Assembly (NCBI RefSeq): GCF_016786355.1
Contig: NZ_JADWYX010000041.1
Span: 1 to 64,000 of the forward strand
DNA length: 64,000 nucleotides
Reading direction: 5' to 3'
From: Frankia sp. AgB1.9
GTDB lineage: Bacteria; Actinomycetota; Actinomycetes; Frankiales; Frankiaceae
The position numbers and the translations under genes were made by a program. Under the pieces are notes generated by a model that did no database searches, was not told the origin of the DNA, and was given only the letters and a program-made list of their open reading frames with translations. This document shows positions 40,106 to 49,464 of the stretch, piece by piece. Positions within the stretch are counted from its first letter, which is position 1. Every line of letters starts with the position of its first letter.

Positions 40106-41551
40106 TCACCAGCGGGCCTCGTTGCGCTGCCCGTCGGTCGTGACGGTGACCGGCTGCCCGACCAGCTCGCGGGACTCGGCGTCGGCGAGCAGCGCGGGCT
40201 CGTGCACGCGAGCGAGGGCCCGACCGCGCGGGGTGTCCAGCACGACCAGACCCCGCTCGGCGCCGCCGTCCCGGGAATGCGCGACCGTGTACGCCAGCAC
40301 CCGCGCCGGCCCCTCGTAGGAGACGAGCAGACGGCGGGCGGCCTGCTCGGCGTCGACGCCCTGCTGAACGACGTCGTCGTCAGGGGCCTCAGGCCTGGCC
40401 GGCGCACAGGTCCACACCGCGGCGACATGCTTCTGAAGGTGCATGCCGACCCCCGTCACCAGCGCCGAGTGTGGTCGCTGCTCGTAGAGGGAGGCCAGGG
40501 CGTGCAGGAGGTAACCAGAAGCGGGACCGCCCGCGTAGGGAAGCCCGCCCGTCACCGTCAGGCCGCGGGAGTCGTCGACCTCCAGGCCGAGCGCGTCGCA
40601 GCCGAGCCGCAGCGACGACGGGAAGCACGAGTACAGGTCGAAGGCGCCGACCTCCGCCAGCGTCAGCCCGGCCCGGTCGAGCGCCGCCCGGCCGGCGGCC
40701 GCCATGGCCGCCGATCGGGCCAGGTCGGGGCGGGCGGCGATGCTCGCCGGGTCCTGCGCGTACGACCAGCCGGCCAGGTAGAGCCGCTGGTCCTCGGGCA
40801 CGCCGAGCGCGTCGGCGCGGGCCCCGGTCGCCAGCAGCAGCGCCGCGCTCATGTCGACGTCCATGACGGCGACCTCGTTCTTGGTGTACGGCCAGCCGAC
40901 GTAGCGGTTGTCCGGCGTCGCCGTGCCGACGGTCGCCGCGTCGAGGACGCGTGGGCGCCAGGCATGCGGGTTCGCCGCCGCGACCGGCGTCAGCCCCGCC
41001 ATCAGCCGTGCGGCCTCGGCCGCGTCGTCGGCGAGCGACGCGCCCCGGGCGGCCCGCCGGGCCGTGTCCCACAACGGGAAGGTCTCCCACGCCTGGAGCA
41101 CGTCATGCGCGGTCTCGGCCGGATGGGGCGGCGTCCACGGGAAGGGCGAGCGGGGCGTCTCGCGGTGGGACCAGGGCAGCCGCTCCCCCGCCCGTTTGTA
41201 CGCCCGGACCGTCGCGAGCGCCTCGCCGCCGACGACGAGCGCGAGATCGAGCTCGCCGCGCAGCATCGCGGCAGCGGTGGCGTTGACCAACGTCTGCGGG
41301 ACGGTTCCGCCGATCCCCGAGTAGACGCGGTGCTTCGGATCGGCGCCCAGCCGCTCGGCGAGCCGGCCGACGGGATCGTCGTAGGGCCAGCTCTGGCAGT
41401 AGACGACCTGGATCGACTGCACGTCGGCCAGCGCTCGCGGCAGGCTGGCCGCCGCCTCCCGGGCCCGGGCCTCCCAGCTGTCGAGGGGCTCGGGCGCCGG
41501 TGTCTCGCGCACGGTCCGCTGCGCGGCGCCGATCAGGCAGATGCTGGTCAT
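40106..41551 (-). CDS. Thiolase-superfamily acyltransferase (acetyl-CoA acetyltransferase-like)
   Basis: 481 residues from the ATG at 41551 (MTSICLIGAAQRT, the normal family start); a GTG at 41587 would overlap the ALDH stop. VYSGIGGTVPQTLVNATAAAMLRGELDLALVVGGEAL is the N-terminal thiolase region, GAFDLYSCFPSSLRLGCDALGL and GLTVTGGLPYAGGPASGYLLHALASL the C-terminal one, with a small beta-rich end domain (about 400-481). The group lacks an obvious thiolase nucleophile Cys in classic context and includes lipid-transfer-like aldolases, so C-C cleavage of a CoA thioester, not classic thiolysis, is possible. Between ALDH and enoyl-CoA hydratase genes. Confidence 0.8.
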   Translation of the reverse strand: MTSICLIGAAQRTVRETPAPEPLDSWEARAREAAASLPRALADVQSIQVVYCQSWPYDDPVGRLAERLGADPKHRVYSGIGGTVPQTLVNATAAAMLRGELDLALVVGGEALATVRAYKRAGERLPWSHRETPRSPFPWTPPHPAETAHDVLQAWETFPLWDTARRAARGASLADDAAEAARLMAGLTPVAAANPHAWRPRVLDAATVGTATPDNRYVGWPYTKNEVAVMDVDMSAALLLATGARADALGVPEDQRLYLAGWSYAQDPASIAARPDLARSAAMAAAGRAALDRAGLTLAEVGAFDLYSCFPSSLRLGCDALGLEVDDSRGLTVTGGLPYAGGPASGYLLHALASLYEQRPHSALVTGVGMHLQKHVAAVWTCAPARPEAPDDDVVQQGVDAEQAARRLLVSYEGPARVLAYTVAHSRDGGAERGLVVLDTPRGRALARVHEPALLADAESRELVGQPVTVTTDGQRNEARW

Positions 41552-41583
41552 GTCCGGGTCCCCGCGGCGAGTCCCACGGCCGC

Positions 41584-43074
41584 TCACGCGACGCCGTAGA
41601 TCGACTGGAGCTCGACGTACTCGTCGAAGGACTCGGGCCCGTACTCGCGGCCGATGCCGCTGGCCTTGAAGCCGCCGAACGGCATGCTGAACTCCGGCCC
41701 GTAGCTGTTGATCCCGAAGGTCCCCGTGCGTACCCGCCGGCCGATGCTCAGGCCGTGGGCCCGGTGCTTCGTCCAGACGGACCCACCGAGGCCGTAGGGG
41801 GAGTCGTTCGCGATCCTGACGGCGTCGTCCTCGTCCTCATAGGGGATCACGACGACCACCGGTCCGAAGATCTCCTCGCGGGCGATCCGCATGTCGTTCG
41901 TGACATCGCGGAACACCGTCGGCCGCACGTACTGGCCGCGCGGATCGCCCGTCTCGCCGGGGCCGCCGGCCGCCGCGACCGCGCCTTCGGCCAGCCCGAT
42001 CTCCAGGTAGGACGCGACCCGCTCCCGCTGGCGGGCCGAGACGAGCGGTCCGACGTACGTGTCGGCCAGGGCCGGGTCGCCCACCGCCAGCGCCGAGGCC
42101 ATCGCCGCGAACGCCGCGCAGAACTCGTCGTAACGCGACCGGGGCGCGAGCACCCGGGTCTGCGCGACGCAGGCCTGGCCGTTGTTCAGGAAGGAGGCGA
42201 AGCGCAGGCCGTCGATCGTCCGGTCGAAGTCCGCGTCCTCGCAGACGATCGCGGCGGACTTGCCGCCGAGCTCGAGGCTGCACCGGGCCAGCCGCTCGGC
42301 GCACGCCTTCCCGATCCGCGCCCCGACGGCCGCGCTGCCGGTGAAGGAGACCTTGTCGACGCCGGGATGCTCGCTCAGCCGGCGACCGGCCTCCGCGCCG
42401 CCCGTGATCACGCTCACCACCCCGGGTGGCAGGTCGGCCTCGGCGAGCATCGTCGCCAGGAGCATGGCGTCCAGGGGCGTCTCGGGAGCCGGCTTCACGA
42501 CCGCCGTGCAGCCGGCGAGCAGCGCGGGCATCAGCTTCGCGAGGATCGTCACCTGCGGCACGTTCCACGGCGTGATGATCCCCACGACCCCGGCCGGCGC
42601 GCGCCGCAGCAGGTTGCGCCCCCTGGGCCGCTCCCAGTCGTAGTGCTCGGCGAAGGCGAGCGTCTCCCCCATCAGGTACCAGGGCCCGAGCCCGTGTGCC
42701 TGCTCGGAGAACCACGCCGGCGAGCCCATCTCGCCGGTCACCAGCGCGGCCATCTCCGCGGTCCGCGCGCCATAGCGCTCGACGAAGGGCCGCAGCGCCG
42801 CGACCCGCTCGGCCGGCGACAGCCACGGCCACGGGCCCTCGTCGAACGCCCGCCGGGCGGCGGCCACGGCCACGTCGACGTCCTCGGCGGCGGCGTTCGG
42901 CGCCCGGCCGACGGCGGCGCCGTCGTGCGGTGAGTGAACCTCGACGGCGGCGTCCGTCCGCGGTTCCACCCAGGCGCCGTCGACAAAGAAGCGCTCGTAC
43001 TCGTACACGGCTTCACCCTTCTGGGGCGGTCGGAGGGCGGGACGCGGCTGGGTCCCGTCGGCGGGCGTGGCCAT
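41584..43074 (-). CDS. Aldehyde dehydrogenase
   Basis: 496 residues. Catalytic C302 in LNNGQACVAQTR, general base E268 in SLELGGKSAA, oxyanion N171 in PWNVPQ. The ATG at 43074 shares one base with the stop of the acyl-CoA synthetase (TGATG), favouring it over a GTG at 43008 that also has a fair site. It would oxidise the aldehyde made by the P450/alcohol dehydrogenase steps to an acid for the adjacent synthetase. Ordinary in length and motifs. Confidence 0.9.
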   Translation of the reverse strand: MATPADGTQPRPALRPPQKGEAVYEYERFFVDGAWVEPRTDAAVEVHSPHDGAAVGRAPNAAAEDVDVAVAAARRAFDEGPWPWLSPAERVAALRPFVERYGARTAEMAALVTGEMGSPAWFSEQAHGLGPWYLMGETLAFAEHYDWERPRGRNLLRRAPAGVVGIITPWNVPQVTILAKLMPALLAGCTAVVKPAPETPLDAMLLATMLAEADLPPGVVSVITGGAEAGRRLSEHPGVDKVSFTGSAAVGARIGKACAERLARCSLELGGKSAAIVCEDADFDRTIDGLRFASFLNNGQACVAQTRVLAPRSRYDEFCAAFAAMASALAVGDPALADTYVGPLVSARQRERVASYLEIGLAEGAVAAAGGPGETGDPRGQYVRPTVFRDVTNDMRIAREEIFGPVVVVIPYEDEDDAVRIANDSPYGLGGSVWTKHRAHGLSIGRRVRTGTFGINSYGPEFSMPFGGFKASGIGREYGPESFDEYVELQSIYGVA

Positions 43075-44543
43075 CAGCCGCCCCGCTCGGCGACGAGCGC
43101 GGACCTACTGATCTTCGTCGCGGCGCTGCGCGGCAGCTCGGCGACGAACTCCACCGACTTCGGCGCCTTGTACGACGCCAGCCGTGCCTTCACGAACGCG
43201 ATGCACTCCTGCTCCGAGGGCCCGGCGGTGCCCGGCCGGCGCTCGACGATCGCGTGTACCCGCCGGCCCCAGTCGGGGTCGGACAGCCCGACGACGACGA
43301 CGTCGGCGATATCCGGGTGCTCGGACAGCGCGCCCTCGACCTCGGCGGGAAAGACGTTCGCGCCACCGGTGATGATCATGTCTACCCGGCGGTCCGCCAG
43401 ATAGAGGTAGCCCTCCTCGTCGAGGTGCCCCATGTCGCCGGCGGTGCCGAAACCGTCCGGCGTGGTCGGCAGAAGCGGCGCTCCCCCGAGGTAGTCGTAC
43501 GCCCCGGTGGCGGGCGACCGCAGGTAGACGTCGCCGTATACCCCGGCCGGCACCGGATTCTGGTACTCGTCGAGAATCCTGAGCTCGGTGCCGCGGAATC
43601 CCCGCCCGACGCTTCCGGGATGGGTGAGCCATTCGTCGCCACGAATCGCCACCAGCCCGAGCTGCTCCGTCATGCCGTAGGCCATGATGACCTTCTCCGG
43701 CGCCAGCAGGTCGAACCACCGGCGCAGCAGCGCGGGCGGCATCATCGCGGCCCCCTGCAGGATCCATTCGACGCGGGACAGATCTCGGCCGTCGATGCCG
43801 GGAACGGCGGCCAGGCGCTGCAGCATTGTCGGTGTCGCCGTGAAGGTGGTGACGCCCTCCCGCTCGATCGCGTCGATGGCCGCGACGGCGTCGAACTTCT
43901 CCAGGATGACCAGACGGTCACCGCCGAGCAGCGAGTTGAGGGTCATGAAACCGTTGGTGTGATACATCGGCGCGGGCACGAGAACGACCTGCGGATGCGT
44001 CACCGGGCCGCCGAAGTTCTCGGCGAACGGCGTCGAGAGCTCCGCGGTCCACCGGCCCGGCCGGGTGTTGACGATGACCTTGGGCGTGCCGGTGGAGCCG
44101 CTGCTGCAGATGCCGAACGAGTGCTGCGGGGTGACCGCGGGCAGCGGGTCGGCCGGGAACGTCGCGGCCTCGGCCCGCAGGGCTGGCGCGGTTCCCTCGT
44201 CGATCACCACCCGGGCGGCGACGACCGCGAGGACCCGCTCTCGCTCCCAGGCGGGCAGGTCCCAGCGCACCGGAACGGGCACGGCGCCCACCTTCCAGGC
44301 ACCGAGCGCTCCGAGTACCAGCTCGACCGAGTTGTGGACGAGCAGCGCCACCCGGTCCCCGGCCGCGAGCCCGCGGGCCGCCAGCGCCCGGCCCCACCGG
44401 TTCGCGCCGTCCTCCACCTGCTGGCGGTCGAGCGCCTCGCGACCCCCGTCCTGGCGCACGACCACCACGGACAGCCGGTCCGGGTCGGCCGCGGCGAGGT
44501 CGCTCAGCCGCTGGCCGATCGGGACTCCCACGGTCACCGTCAT
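43074..44543 (-). CDS. Acyl-CoA synthetase (AMP-forming)
   Basis: 489 residues of the ANL superfamily. P-loop-like FGICSSGSTGTPKVIVN (about 143-159), MAYGMTEQLG, GTAGDMGHLDEEGYLYLADRRVDMIITGGANVFPAEVE (adenylate-binding Asp and hinge), and the C-terminal catalytic Lys in PRSAATKISR. It activates a carboxylic acid to its CoA ester with ATP. It overlaps the upstream SDR gene by 4 bp and the downstream ALDH gene by 1 bp, so the three are translationally coupled. Confidence 0.9.
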   Translation of the reverse strand: MTVTVGVPIGQRLSDLAAADPDRLSVVVVRQDGGREALDRQQVEDGANRWGRALAARGLAAGDRVALLVHNSVELVLGALGAWKVGAVPVPVRWDLPAWERERVLAVVAARVVIDEGTAPALRAEAATFPADPLPAVTPQHSFGICSSGSTGTPKVIVNTRPGRWTAELSTPFAENFGGPVTHPQVVLVPAPMYHTNGFMTLNSLLGGDRLVILEKFDAVAAIDAIEREGVTTFTATPTMLQRLAAVPGIDGRDLSRVEWILQGAAMMPPALLRRWFDLLAPEKVIMAYGMTEQLGLVAIRGDEWLTHPGSVGRGFRGTELRILDEYQNPVPAGVYGDVYLRSPATGAYDYLGGAPLLPTTPDGFGTAGDMGHLDEEGYLYLADRRVDMIITGGANVFPAEVEGALSEHPDIADVVVVGLSDPDWGRRVHAIVERRPGTAGPSEQECIAFVKARLASYKAPKSVEFVAELPRSAATKISRSALVAERGG

Positions 44544-45265
44544 GGCCGGGCCCCCGCCGTGGCGGCCGCTCCCGGCGGGCGTAACGGCGCGGGGGCGAGC
44601 GGGCCGGACTCGACGGCGCGCAGGTCGATCCGCGGCACGACGACCCGGGGGTCGAGCCCGTCGAGGTAGCCGACCGCCGCGGCCACGTCACTGGCCTGGA
44701 TGGCGTGCATCTCGAAGGTCACCCCCGCCAGCATCGCGGTCTCGACCGGCGCGGGAACGATCACGTTGACGTGGATGCCGTCCCGGACGACCTCGCCGCG
44801 CAGGGCGTCGGCGAAGGCGTTCACGGCGCCCTTGGACGCCGAGTAGGCGGACCGGCCCTTCATGCCCTGGTCGCCGGCGGAGGACGAGATCAGGACGATG
44901 CGCCCGCGGACCGGCATGATCGGCAGGACACCCTGCACGGCCACGAAGGTCGAGCGCAGGTTGGCGCGGATCACCGCGTCGAACTGCTCGATCCGTTCCT
45001 TCCGGACGAACGTCCCCCGAAGGACGCCGGCCGAGTGGACGAGCAGGTCCACCTGTTCGCACGCGGCCACCACCCGCGCGAACTCGTCGGGTTCCGCGCA
45101 GTCGGCCGCCACGAACCGGCAGCCGATCTCGCGGGCCGCCTCGGCCAGCGGCTCGGCGCGGCGCGCGGTCAGCACCACGTCGTAGCCGCGCTCCTGAAGG
45201 ACCAGCCCGCACGCCCGACCGATGCCGCCGCTCCCGCCGGTGACGATCGCTGTTCGCGTCGCCAC
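44540..45265 (-). CDS. Short-chain dehydrogenase/reductase (SDR)
   Basis: 241 residues, classical SDR. Cofactor motif TGGSGGIG (9-16), LVHSAG in place of NNAG (76-80), catalytic S128 or S129 in ISSSAGDQG, and Y141/K145 in YSASK. C-terminal PAPVETAM matches the usual PGxxxT strand. The basic TARR after the second strand favours NADP. It probably oxidises a beta-hydroxyacyl-CoA or reduces a ketone in this pathway. Starts 4 bp after the AcuI-like gene and overlaps the acyl-CoA synthetase by 4 bp. Confidence 0.88.
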   Translation of the reverse strand: MATRTAIVTGGSGGIGRACGLVLQERGYDVVLTARRAEPLAEAAREIGCRFVAADCAEPDEFARVVAACEQVDLLVHSAGVLRGTFVRKERIEQFDAVIRANLRSTFVAVQGVLPIMPVRGRIVLISSSAGDQGMKGRSAYSASKGAVNAFADALRGEVVRDGIHVNVIVPAPVETAMLAGVTFEMHAIQASDVAAAVGYLDGLDPRVVVPRIDLRAVESGPLAPAPLRPPGAAATAGARP

Positions 45266-45269
45266 CGCG

Positions 45270-46244
45270 TCAGGCCCGGACGTCGACGACCACGCGGCCG
45301 GAGATCTCGCCGGCCAGAATCTGCTTGCCGAGCTTCACGATGTCGCTGAGCGGCTCGACCTGGGTGACGCGGTCGAGCAGGCTGACCGGCAGATCGCTGG
45401 CCAGCCGCGACCAGGCGGCGTCGCGCAGGTCCGGCGGGCACATCACCGAGTCGATGCCGAGCAGGCTCACGCCCCGCAGGATGAACGGCAGGACGGTGGC
45501 GGGCAGGTCGTTGCCGCCCGCCAGCCCGCAGGCCGCGACGGCACCGCCGTACCGGATGGACGCCAGCACGCTCGCGAGCGTCTGGCTGCCGACCGTGTCG
45601 ATCGCCCCCACCCAGCGTTCCTTGCCGAGCGGCCGCCCGGGCGTGGCCAGCTCGGCCCGGTCGATGATCTCGGTCGCGCCGAGCTCGCGCAGCAGCGGAT
45701 GCGCGGCCGGGGAGCCGGTCGAGGCCGTGACCTCGTAGCCGAGCGAGGCCAGCACGGCCACCGCCAGCGTGCCCACTCCCCCGCTCGCCCCGGTGACCAG
45801 GACCGGGCCCGCGCCAGGCCGCAGACCGGCCCCCTCCAGCGCCATCACGCACAGCATTGACGTCAGGCCCGCCGTCCCGATGGCCATGGTCTGCCGCAGC
45901 GACAGGCCCTCGGGCCGCGCGGTGACCATCGAGGCCGGCACGCGCTGACGCTGGGTGTAGCCTCCCGGCCTGGTCTCGGACAGGCCCCACCCGGTGACGA
46001 GGACCTCGTCACCGACCCGCACGGCCGGGTTCTCCGACGCCGCGACCGTGCCTGCGAGGTCGGCGCCGCAGGTCATCGGCAGCTTCCGCGCGATCCGCCC
46101 CGATCCGGTCACCGCCAGGCCGTCCTTGTAGTTCAGCGACGACCAGCGCACGTCGATCGTGACGTCGCCGTCGGGCAGATCGTCCGCGGCCAGGTCCACC
46201 AGGGACGCCGGCGGGACGTCGGTCAACACCACTGCACGCACCAT
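45270..46244 (-). CDS. AcuI/YhdH-type quinone oxidoreductase (enoyl-CoA reductase-like)
   Basis: 324 residues, zinc-free medium-chain dehydrogenase/reductase. MVRAVVLTDVPPASLVDLAADDLPDGDVTIDVRWSSLNYKDGLAVTG matches the AcuI/YhdH N-terminus (SSLNYKD), VLVTGASGGVGTLAVAVLASLGYEVTASTGSP is the NADPH site, and GIDSVMCP is conserved late. AcuI reduces acryloyl-CoA to propionyl-CoA with NADPH; here a related 2-enoyl-CoA is the likely substrate. It sits between the P450 and SDR genes in the operon. Confidence 0.87.
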   Translation of the reverse strand: MVRAVVLTDVPPASLVDLAADDLPDGDVTIDVRWSSLNYKDGLAVTGSGRIARKLPMTCGADLAGTVAASENPAVRVGDEVLVTGWGLSETRPGGYTQRQRVPASMVTARPEGLSLRQTMAIGTAGLTSMLCVMALEGAGLRPGAGPVLVTGASGGVGTLAVAVLASLGYEVTASTGSPAAHPLLRELGATEIIDRAELATPGRPLGKERWVGAIDTVGSQTLASVLASIRYGGAVAACGLAGGNDLPATVLPFILRGVSLLGIDSVMCPPDLRDAAWSRLASDLPVSLLDRVTQVEPLSDIVKLGKQILAGEISGRVVVDVRA

Positions 46245-46310
46245 GCGGATTCCTTCACAATGTCAGGTCGGCCGGCGATCTACGCCGAAGATGTCTTTCT
46301 TCCGGCCCAT

Positions 46311-47498
46311 TTACGGCGCGAGCACGCCGGGCAGGGTCTGGAAACCACGGACGAGCGTGGACTGAACTTTCGTCGGTGTTCCCGTGACGAATTCCGGGAA
46401 CCGGGCCAGCAGTTCCTCCAGCACGACGCGGGCCTCCAGCCGGGCCAGCGACGCGCCGAGACAGAGGTGCTCACCGAAACCAAAGGAGATGTTGGGGCCG
46501 GCGGCGCGCGCGACGTCGAAACGGTCGGCGGTGGGTCCGAAAACCAGCTCGTCGCGATTACCCGACGCGTAGAGAAGGACCAGGAAGTCGCCGGCGGCGA
46601 TCTCCTGCCCGTGCAGCGTCACGTCCTCGGTCGCGGTCCGGCCGAAAGCCTGGATGGGCGTCGTCCAGCGCAGGCACTCCTCGACGGCGGCCGGAATCCG
46701 GTCCGGTTCGCGCACGAGCGCGGCCCGCTGCTCGGGATGCGCGGCCAGCGCGGCCAGCGTTCCCGAGAGCAGGTGGCGCGTGGTCTCGTTGCCGGCGACG
46801 AGCAGGGTGAGGCCGAACATCCTCACCTGCTCATGGGACAGTGGTTCGCCCTGGTACTGGGCCTGCCACAGTCGGGAGACCAGGTCGTCGCGGGGCTCGG
46901 AACGGCGCTGGTCGGCGAGGCGCATGAGGTAGGTGAGCAGCTCCCCGGACTCGGCGTAGACCTCCGCCGTCGGGTGGTCGATCACCTCGATCACCGCGTC
47001 GGACCACCGGCGGAACGTCGCGAGATCGGCGGCGTCGATGCCGAGCAGCTCGGCGATGACCCGCACCGGAATGGGCGCCGCGATCTCACCCACGAGGTCG
47101 ATCTCACGCCTGGGGTCGGCCGCTTCCAGCACCTCCCGCGTGATAGCCCGAATCCGTTCCTCCAGCCGGCCCACCGCCCGTGGCGTGAACTGGCGGTTCG
47201 CGACGCCTCGGTACCTGCTGTGGTGCGGCGGGTCGATATGGAGCAGCGACGTCTCGTCATTGACGGCGCCGTGGACACGGATCGGGTCATTGACGAGCAC
47301 ACCACGGCCGGAGCAGAAACGGTGCGGCTCCCGGCTGATCATTCGGATGTCCTCGTAACGCGTCACCGCCCAGAGACCGTCCGGCGTGCGCGCGACCGGT
47401 GCCTCGCGGCGGAGCCTGGCCAGGATCTCGAAATAGTCGGGACGCTCGAAAAGGCCGGGGACCGTAAGCATCGGCCCCGGGGCCGTGACAGGTGTCAT
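46311..47498 (-). CDS. Cytochrome P450
   Basis: 395 residues from the ATG at 47498, with GAGCGAGGA upstream; the frame is open to 47540. AGNETT (235-240) in the I-helix, ExxR pair E274/R277 in EECLRW, haem loop FGFGEHLCLGAS with C346. The TTPIQAFGRTATEDVTLHG segment is typical of bacterial class I P450s acting on lipids or terpenoids. No ferredoxin gene is adjacent. First gene of the seven-gene operon; its promoter holds the TTGAGCANTGTAA element. Hydroxylation of the substrate would begin the pathway. Confidence 0.9.
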   Translation of the reverse strand: MTPVTAPGPMLTVPGLFERPDYFEILARLRREAPVARTPDGLWAVTRYEDIRMISREPHRFCSGRGVLVNDPIRVHGAVNDETSLLHIDPPHHSRYRGVANRQFTPRAVGRLEERIRAITREVLEAADPRREIDLVGEIAAPIPVRVIAELLGIDAADLATFRRWSDAVIEVIDHPTAEVYAESGELLTYLMRLADQRRSEPRDDLVSRLWQAQYQGEPLSHEQVRMFGLTLLVAGNETTRHLLSGTLAALAAHPEQRAALVREPDRIPAAVEECLRWTTPIQAFGRTATEDVTLHGQEIAAGDFLVLLYASGNRDELVFGPTADRFDVARAAGPNISFGFGEHLCLGASLARLEARVVLEELLARFPEFVTGTPTKVQSTLVRGFQTLPGVLAP

Positions 47499-47526
47499 GG
47501 GTCCTCGCTCCCTGGTCGGACGAATT

Positions 47527-47544
47527 CTTACAGTGCTCAAGTCG
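47527..47544 (-). promoter_or_regulatory. Shared 18-bp promoter element, copy 1
   Basis: Read toward the P450 gene it contains TTGAGCACTGTAAG. A TTGACG lies just upstream and TAAGAA 17 bp beyond it, so the element overlaps a likely -10. It is 29 bp upstream of the P450 start. Copies 2 and 3 are at 54649 and 56654. Confidence 0.75.
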
Positions 47545-47583
47545 GGGCGTCAAGCGCCGCCGGAGGCCCTGCGGCCCGTCGTG

Positions 47584-48210
47584 CTAGGTGGTTCGGAGCT
47601 GTTCCCTGGTGCCGGCCAGCAGCAGGTCCAGGCCGGTCTCGAAGGCGTCGGCGGCCCCTGTGCCGGCCTGGTCGGGCTCGGCCGCGGCGGCGACGGAGTC
47701 GGCGCTGGGCCGGGCTTCGAAGATCAGCCGGCCGAACAGGTAGATCGTGAAGACCTCACCGAACGCGTCCGACTCGGCCCGCCCGAAGCCAGCCTGACGC
47801 AGCGCGCGCCGCAGCTCGGAGGACAGCCGGCGCATGTTCGGCGTCTCGGACGTCCGGCTCAGCAGCAGCGCCGCCACGCCCGGGTAGCGGGCCAGCTCCG
47901 AGCGCGCGGAGATGAACATCTCGCGCACCCGCTTCTCCCACGGCTCCTCGGAGTCGGGCACCCGCACGTCGGCCAGGACCGCGTCCGCGACCAGGTCGAA
48001 CAGGACCGTCTTGCTCGGCACGTGGTAGTAGCTGGCCATCGAGGACAGGCCGAGCTCGGCGGCGAGACCGCGCATGGTCAGCTTGTCGGCGCCCTCGCGG
48101 GCGACCAGGCGGAGCGCCGCCGTGACGATCTCCCGCTCGCTGAGGTCGGTGCGCCGGCGGCTGCGTACCGGCCTCGCAGTGGCGGCACCGCCGTCGGACC
48201 CGTTGCTCAT
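47584..48210 (-). CDS. TetR-family regulator, candidate controller of the three-promoter regulon
   Basis: 208 residues. HTH: SEREIVTAALRLVAREGADKLTMRGLAAELGLSSMASYYHVPSKTVLFDLVADAVL; the ligand domain extends to about 205. An N-terminal basic segment RSRRRTD precedes it. It is the last gene of the operon that starts at 54557 and lies directly upstream of the P450 operon, so it is the best candidate to bind the element shared by the promoters at 47527, 54649 and 56654. The element is only weakly palindromic, which is a point against. Effector unknown, perhaps an acyl-CoA of the pathway. Confidence 0.85.
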   Translation of the reverse strand: MSNGSDGGAATARPVRSRRRTDLSEREIVTAALRLVAREGADKLTMRGLAAELGLSSMASYYHVPSKTVLFDLVADAVLADVRVPDSEEPWEKRVREMFISARSELARYPGVAALLLSRTSETPNMRRLSSELRRALRQAGFGRAESDAFGEVFTIYLFGRLIFEARPSADSVAAAAEPDQAGTGAADAFETGLDLLLAGTREQLRTT

Positions 48211-48276
48211 GACGCCACCAATCGTAGGGCAGCAGCCGCGCCGGCCGGCCGAGCGCCCAGCCGGCGGATGCGCGCG

Positions 48277-49464
48277 TCAGGAGACCGGGAGCTGAACGGT
48301 CACCACACCCTTGGCCTGTACCGCGGCGTCCTGGTCGCGGGCCACGACCTCGATGCTGGCGACGTGAACCCGCCGGCGTTCCTCGCGGACCTCTGTGACG
48401 GTACCGGACAGGAAGGTCGCGTCCCCGGTGAGCACGGGGCTGCGATACCTGAGGTCGGCATGGTAGATGCTCCCCCATTCGCCCGCCCAGGCCGCGACGA
48501 AGTCGAGCAGCCACGCGCCGACCGACGCGCCGTAGCCGTAGCCGCGCGGCATCCCGATCCGCCGTGCCCAGGTCGGCTGCAGATGGCCACGGGAAGGCCC
48601 GTAGTACGCGCCGTCGGTCTTCTCCGGATTGGTCCGCTCCAGGTCGCGGTCCCCTTCGTGGCCGGCCATGTCCTTCGTGTACCCGAGGTCCTCGCCGCGC
48701 ACAGACGTCGGGCCCTTGGCCATCGCGCCCCACGTGGTCATCGGGTACGCCCGCCACTCGGTCGCGAAGCTCGCCAGGCTGTGCGGGCCCAGCACGTTGG
48801 GCGGCAGCCGGTCGCCGACCGTGACGCTGGACAGCAGGCGCTTGTCGTGGCCGAGCGCCTGGAGCTGGTCGATGAACCCCTGCTTGGTCTCGTCCAGCTC
48901 GGCCAGCTGCCGCTCGGTCCATTCGGGCTCGCCGCCGCCGGCGTCGTAGAGCTTCTTCTCGGCGGCCGCGCGGACCTTGTAGCGAATCGCGGTCGACCGT
49001 TGGAGCGCGATCCGTTCGCCGCGCTGGTTGAGGTAGAGCGTGTCGCCGCGCTGGAAACACGTCGGGCCGGCGAACGCCGTCTGCCGCACCTTGAAGTCGA
49101 AGGGCTGCCGGTGACACAGAATCCTGTCGCCGGGACGGATGCGGCCCTCGAAGAACCACCACTCGTCGCCGCCGAAGACCAGATGCGAGTCATGGATCCG
49201 TCCCACCTGGGCGGGCGCGCAGCCATGGCTGGTATCGGTCGCGACCGTGAAGGACTGGGGGGCGACGAAGCCGCCGAACCGGCTCTGCGCGGCCCACGAC
49301 TCGTCGTAGTGCAGCGGGTTCGGGTAGTGCATCGCCTGGACCCACCGGCGGATGTCGTTGACGGCGATCGGCTCGCGCAGCTGTCCCGGCATGATCGGCA
49401 CACCCATGTGGCGCGCCAGATCGGAAACGTCCAGCTCGTCATTCGTCTCCTGGCCCACGGCCAT
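48277..49464 (-). CDS. FAS1-like/MaoC double-hotdog dehydratase
   Basis: 395 residues, two hotdog regions. The first (about 20-180) has AVNDIRRWVQAMHYPNPLHYDESWAAQSRFGGFVAPQSF, the N-terminal FAS1-like dehydratase domain; the second (about 230-395) includes GMPRGYGYGASVGAWLLDFVAAWAGEWGSIYHADLRYRSPVLTGD, where the classic hydratase-2 catalytic Asp/His pattern is not obvious. It probably adds or removes water on an enoyl/3-hydroxyacyl-CoA with a bulky acyl chain. The start overlaps the end of the acyl-CoA synthetase gene by 26 bp. Confidence 0.8.
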   Translation of the reverse strand: MAVGQETNDELDVSDLARHMGVPIMPGQLREPIAVNDIRRWVQAMHYPNPLHYDESWAAQSRFGGFVAPQSFTVATDTSHGCAPAQVGRIHDSHLVFGGDEWWFFEGRIRPGDRILCHRQPFDFKVRQTAFAGPTCFQRGDTLYLNQRGERIALQRSTAIRYKVRAAAEKKLYDAGGGEPEWTERQLAELDETKQGFIDQLQALGHDKRLLSSVTVGDRLPPNVLGPHSLASFATEWRAYPMTTWGAMAKGPTSVRGEDLGYTKDMAGHEGDRDLERTNPEKTDGAYYGPSRGHLQPTWARRIGMPRGYGYGASVGAWLLDFVAAWAGEWGSIYHADLRYRSPVLTGDATFLSGTVTEVREERRRVHVASIEVVARDQDAAVQAKGVVTVQLPVS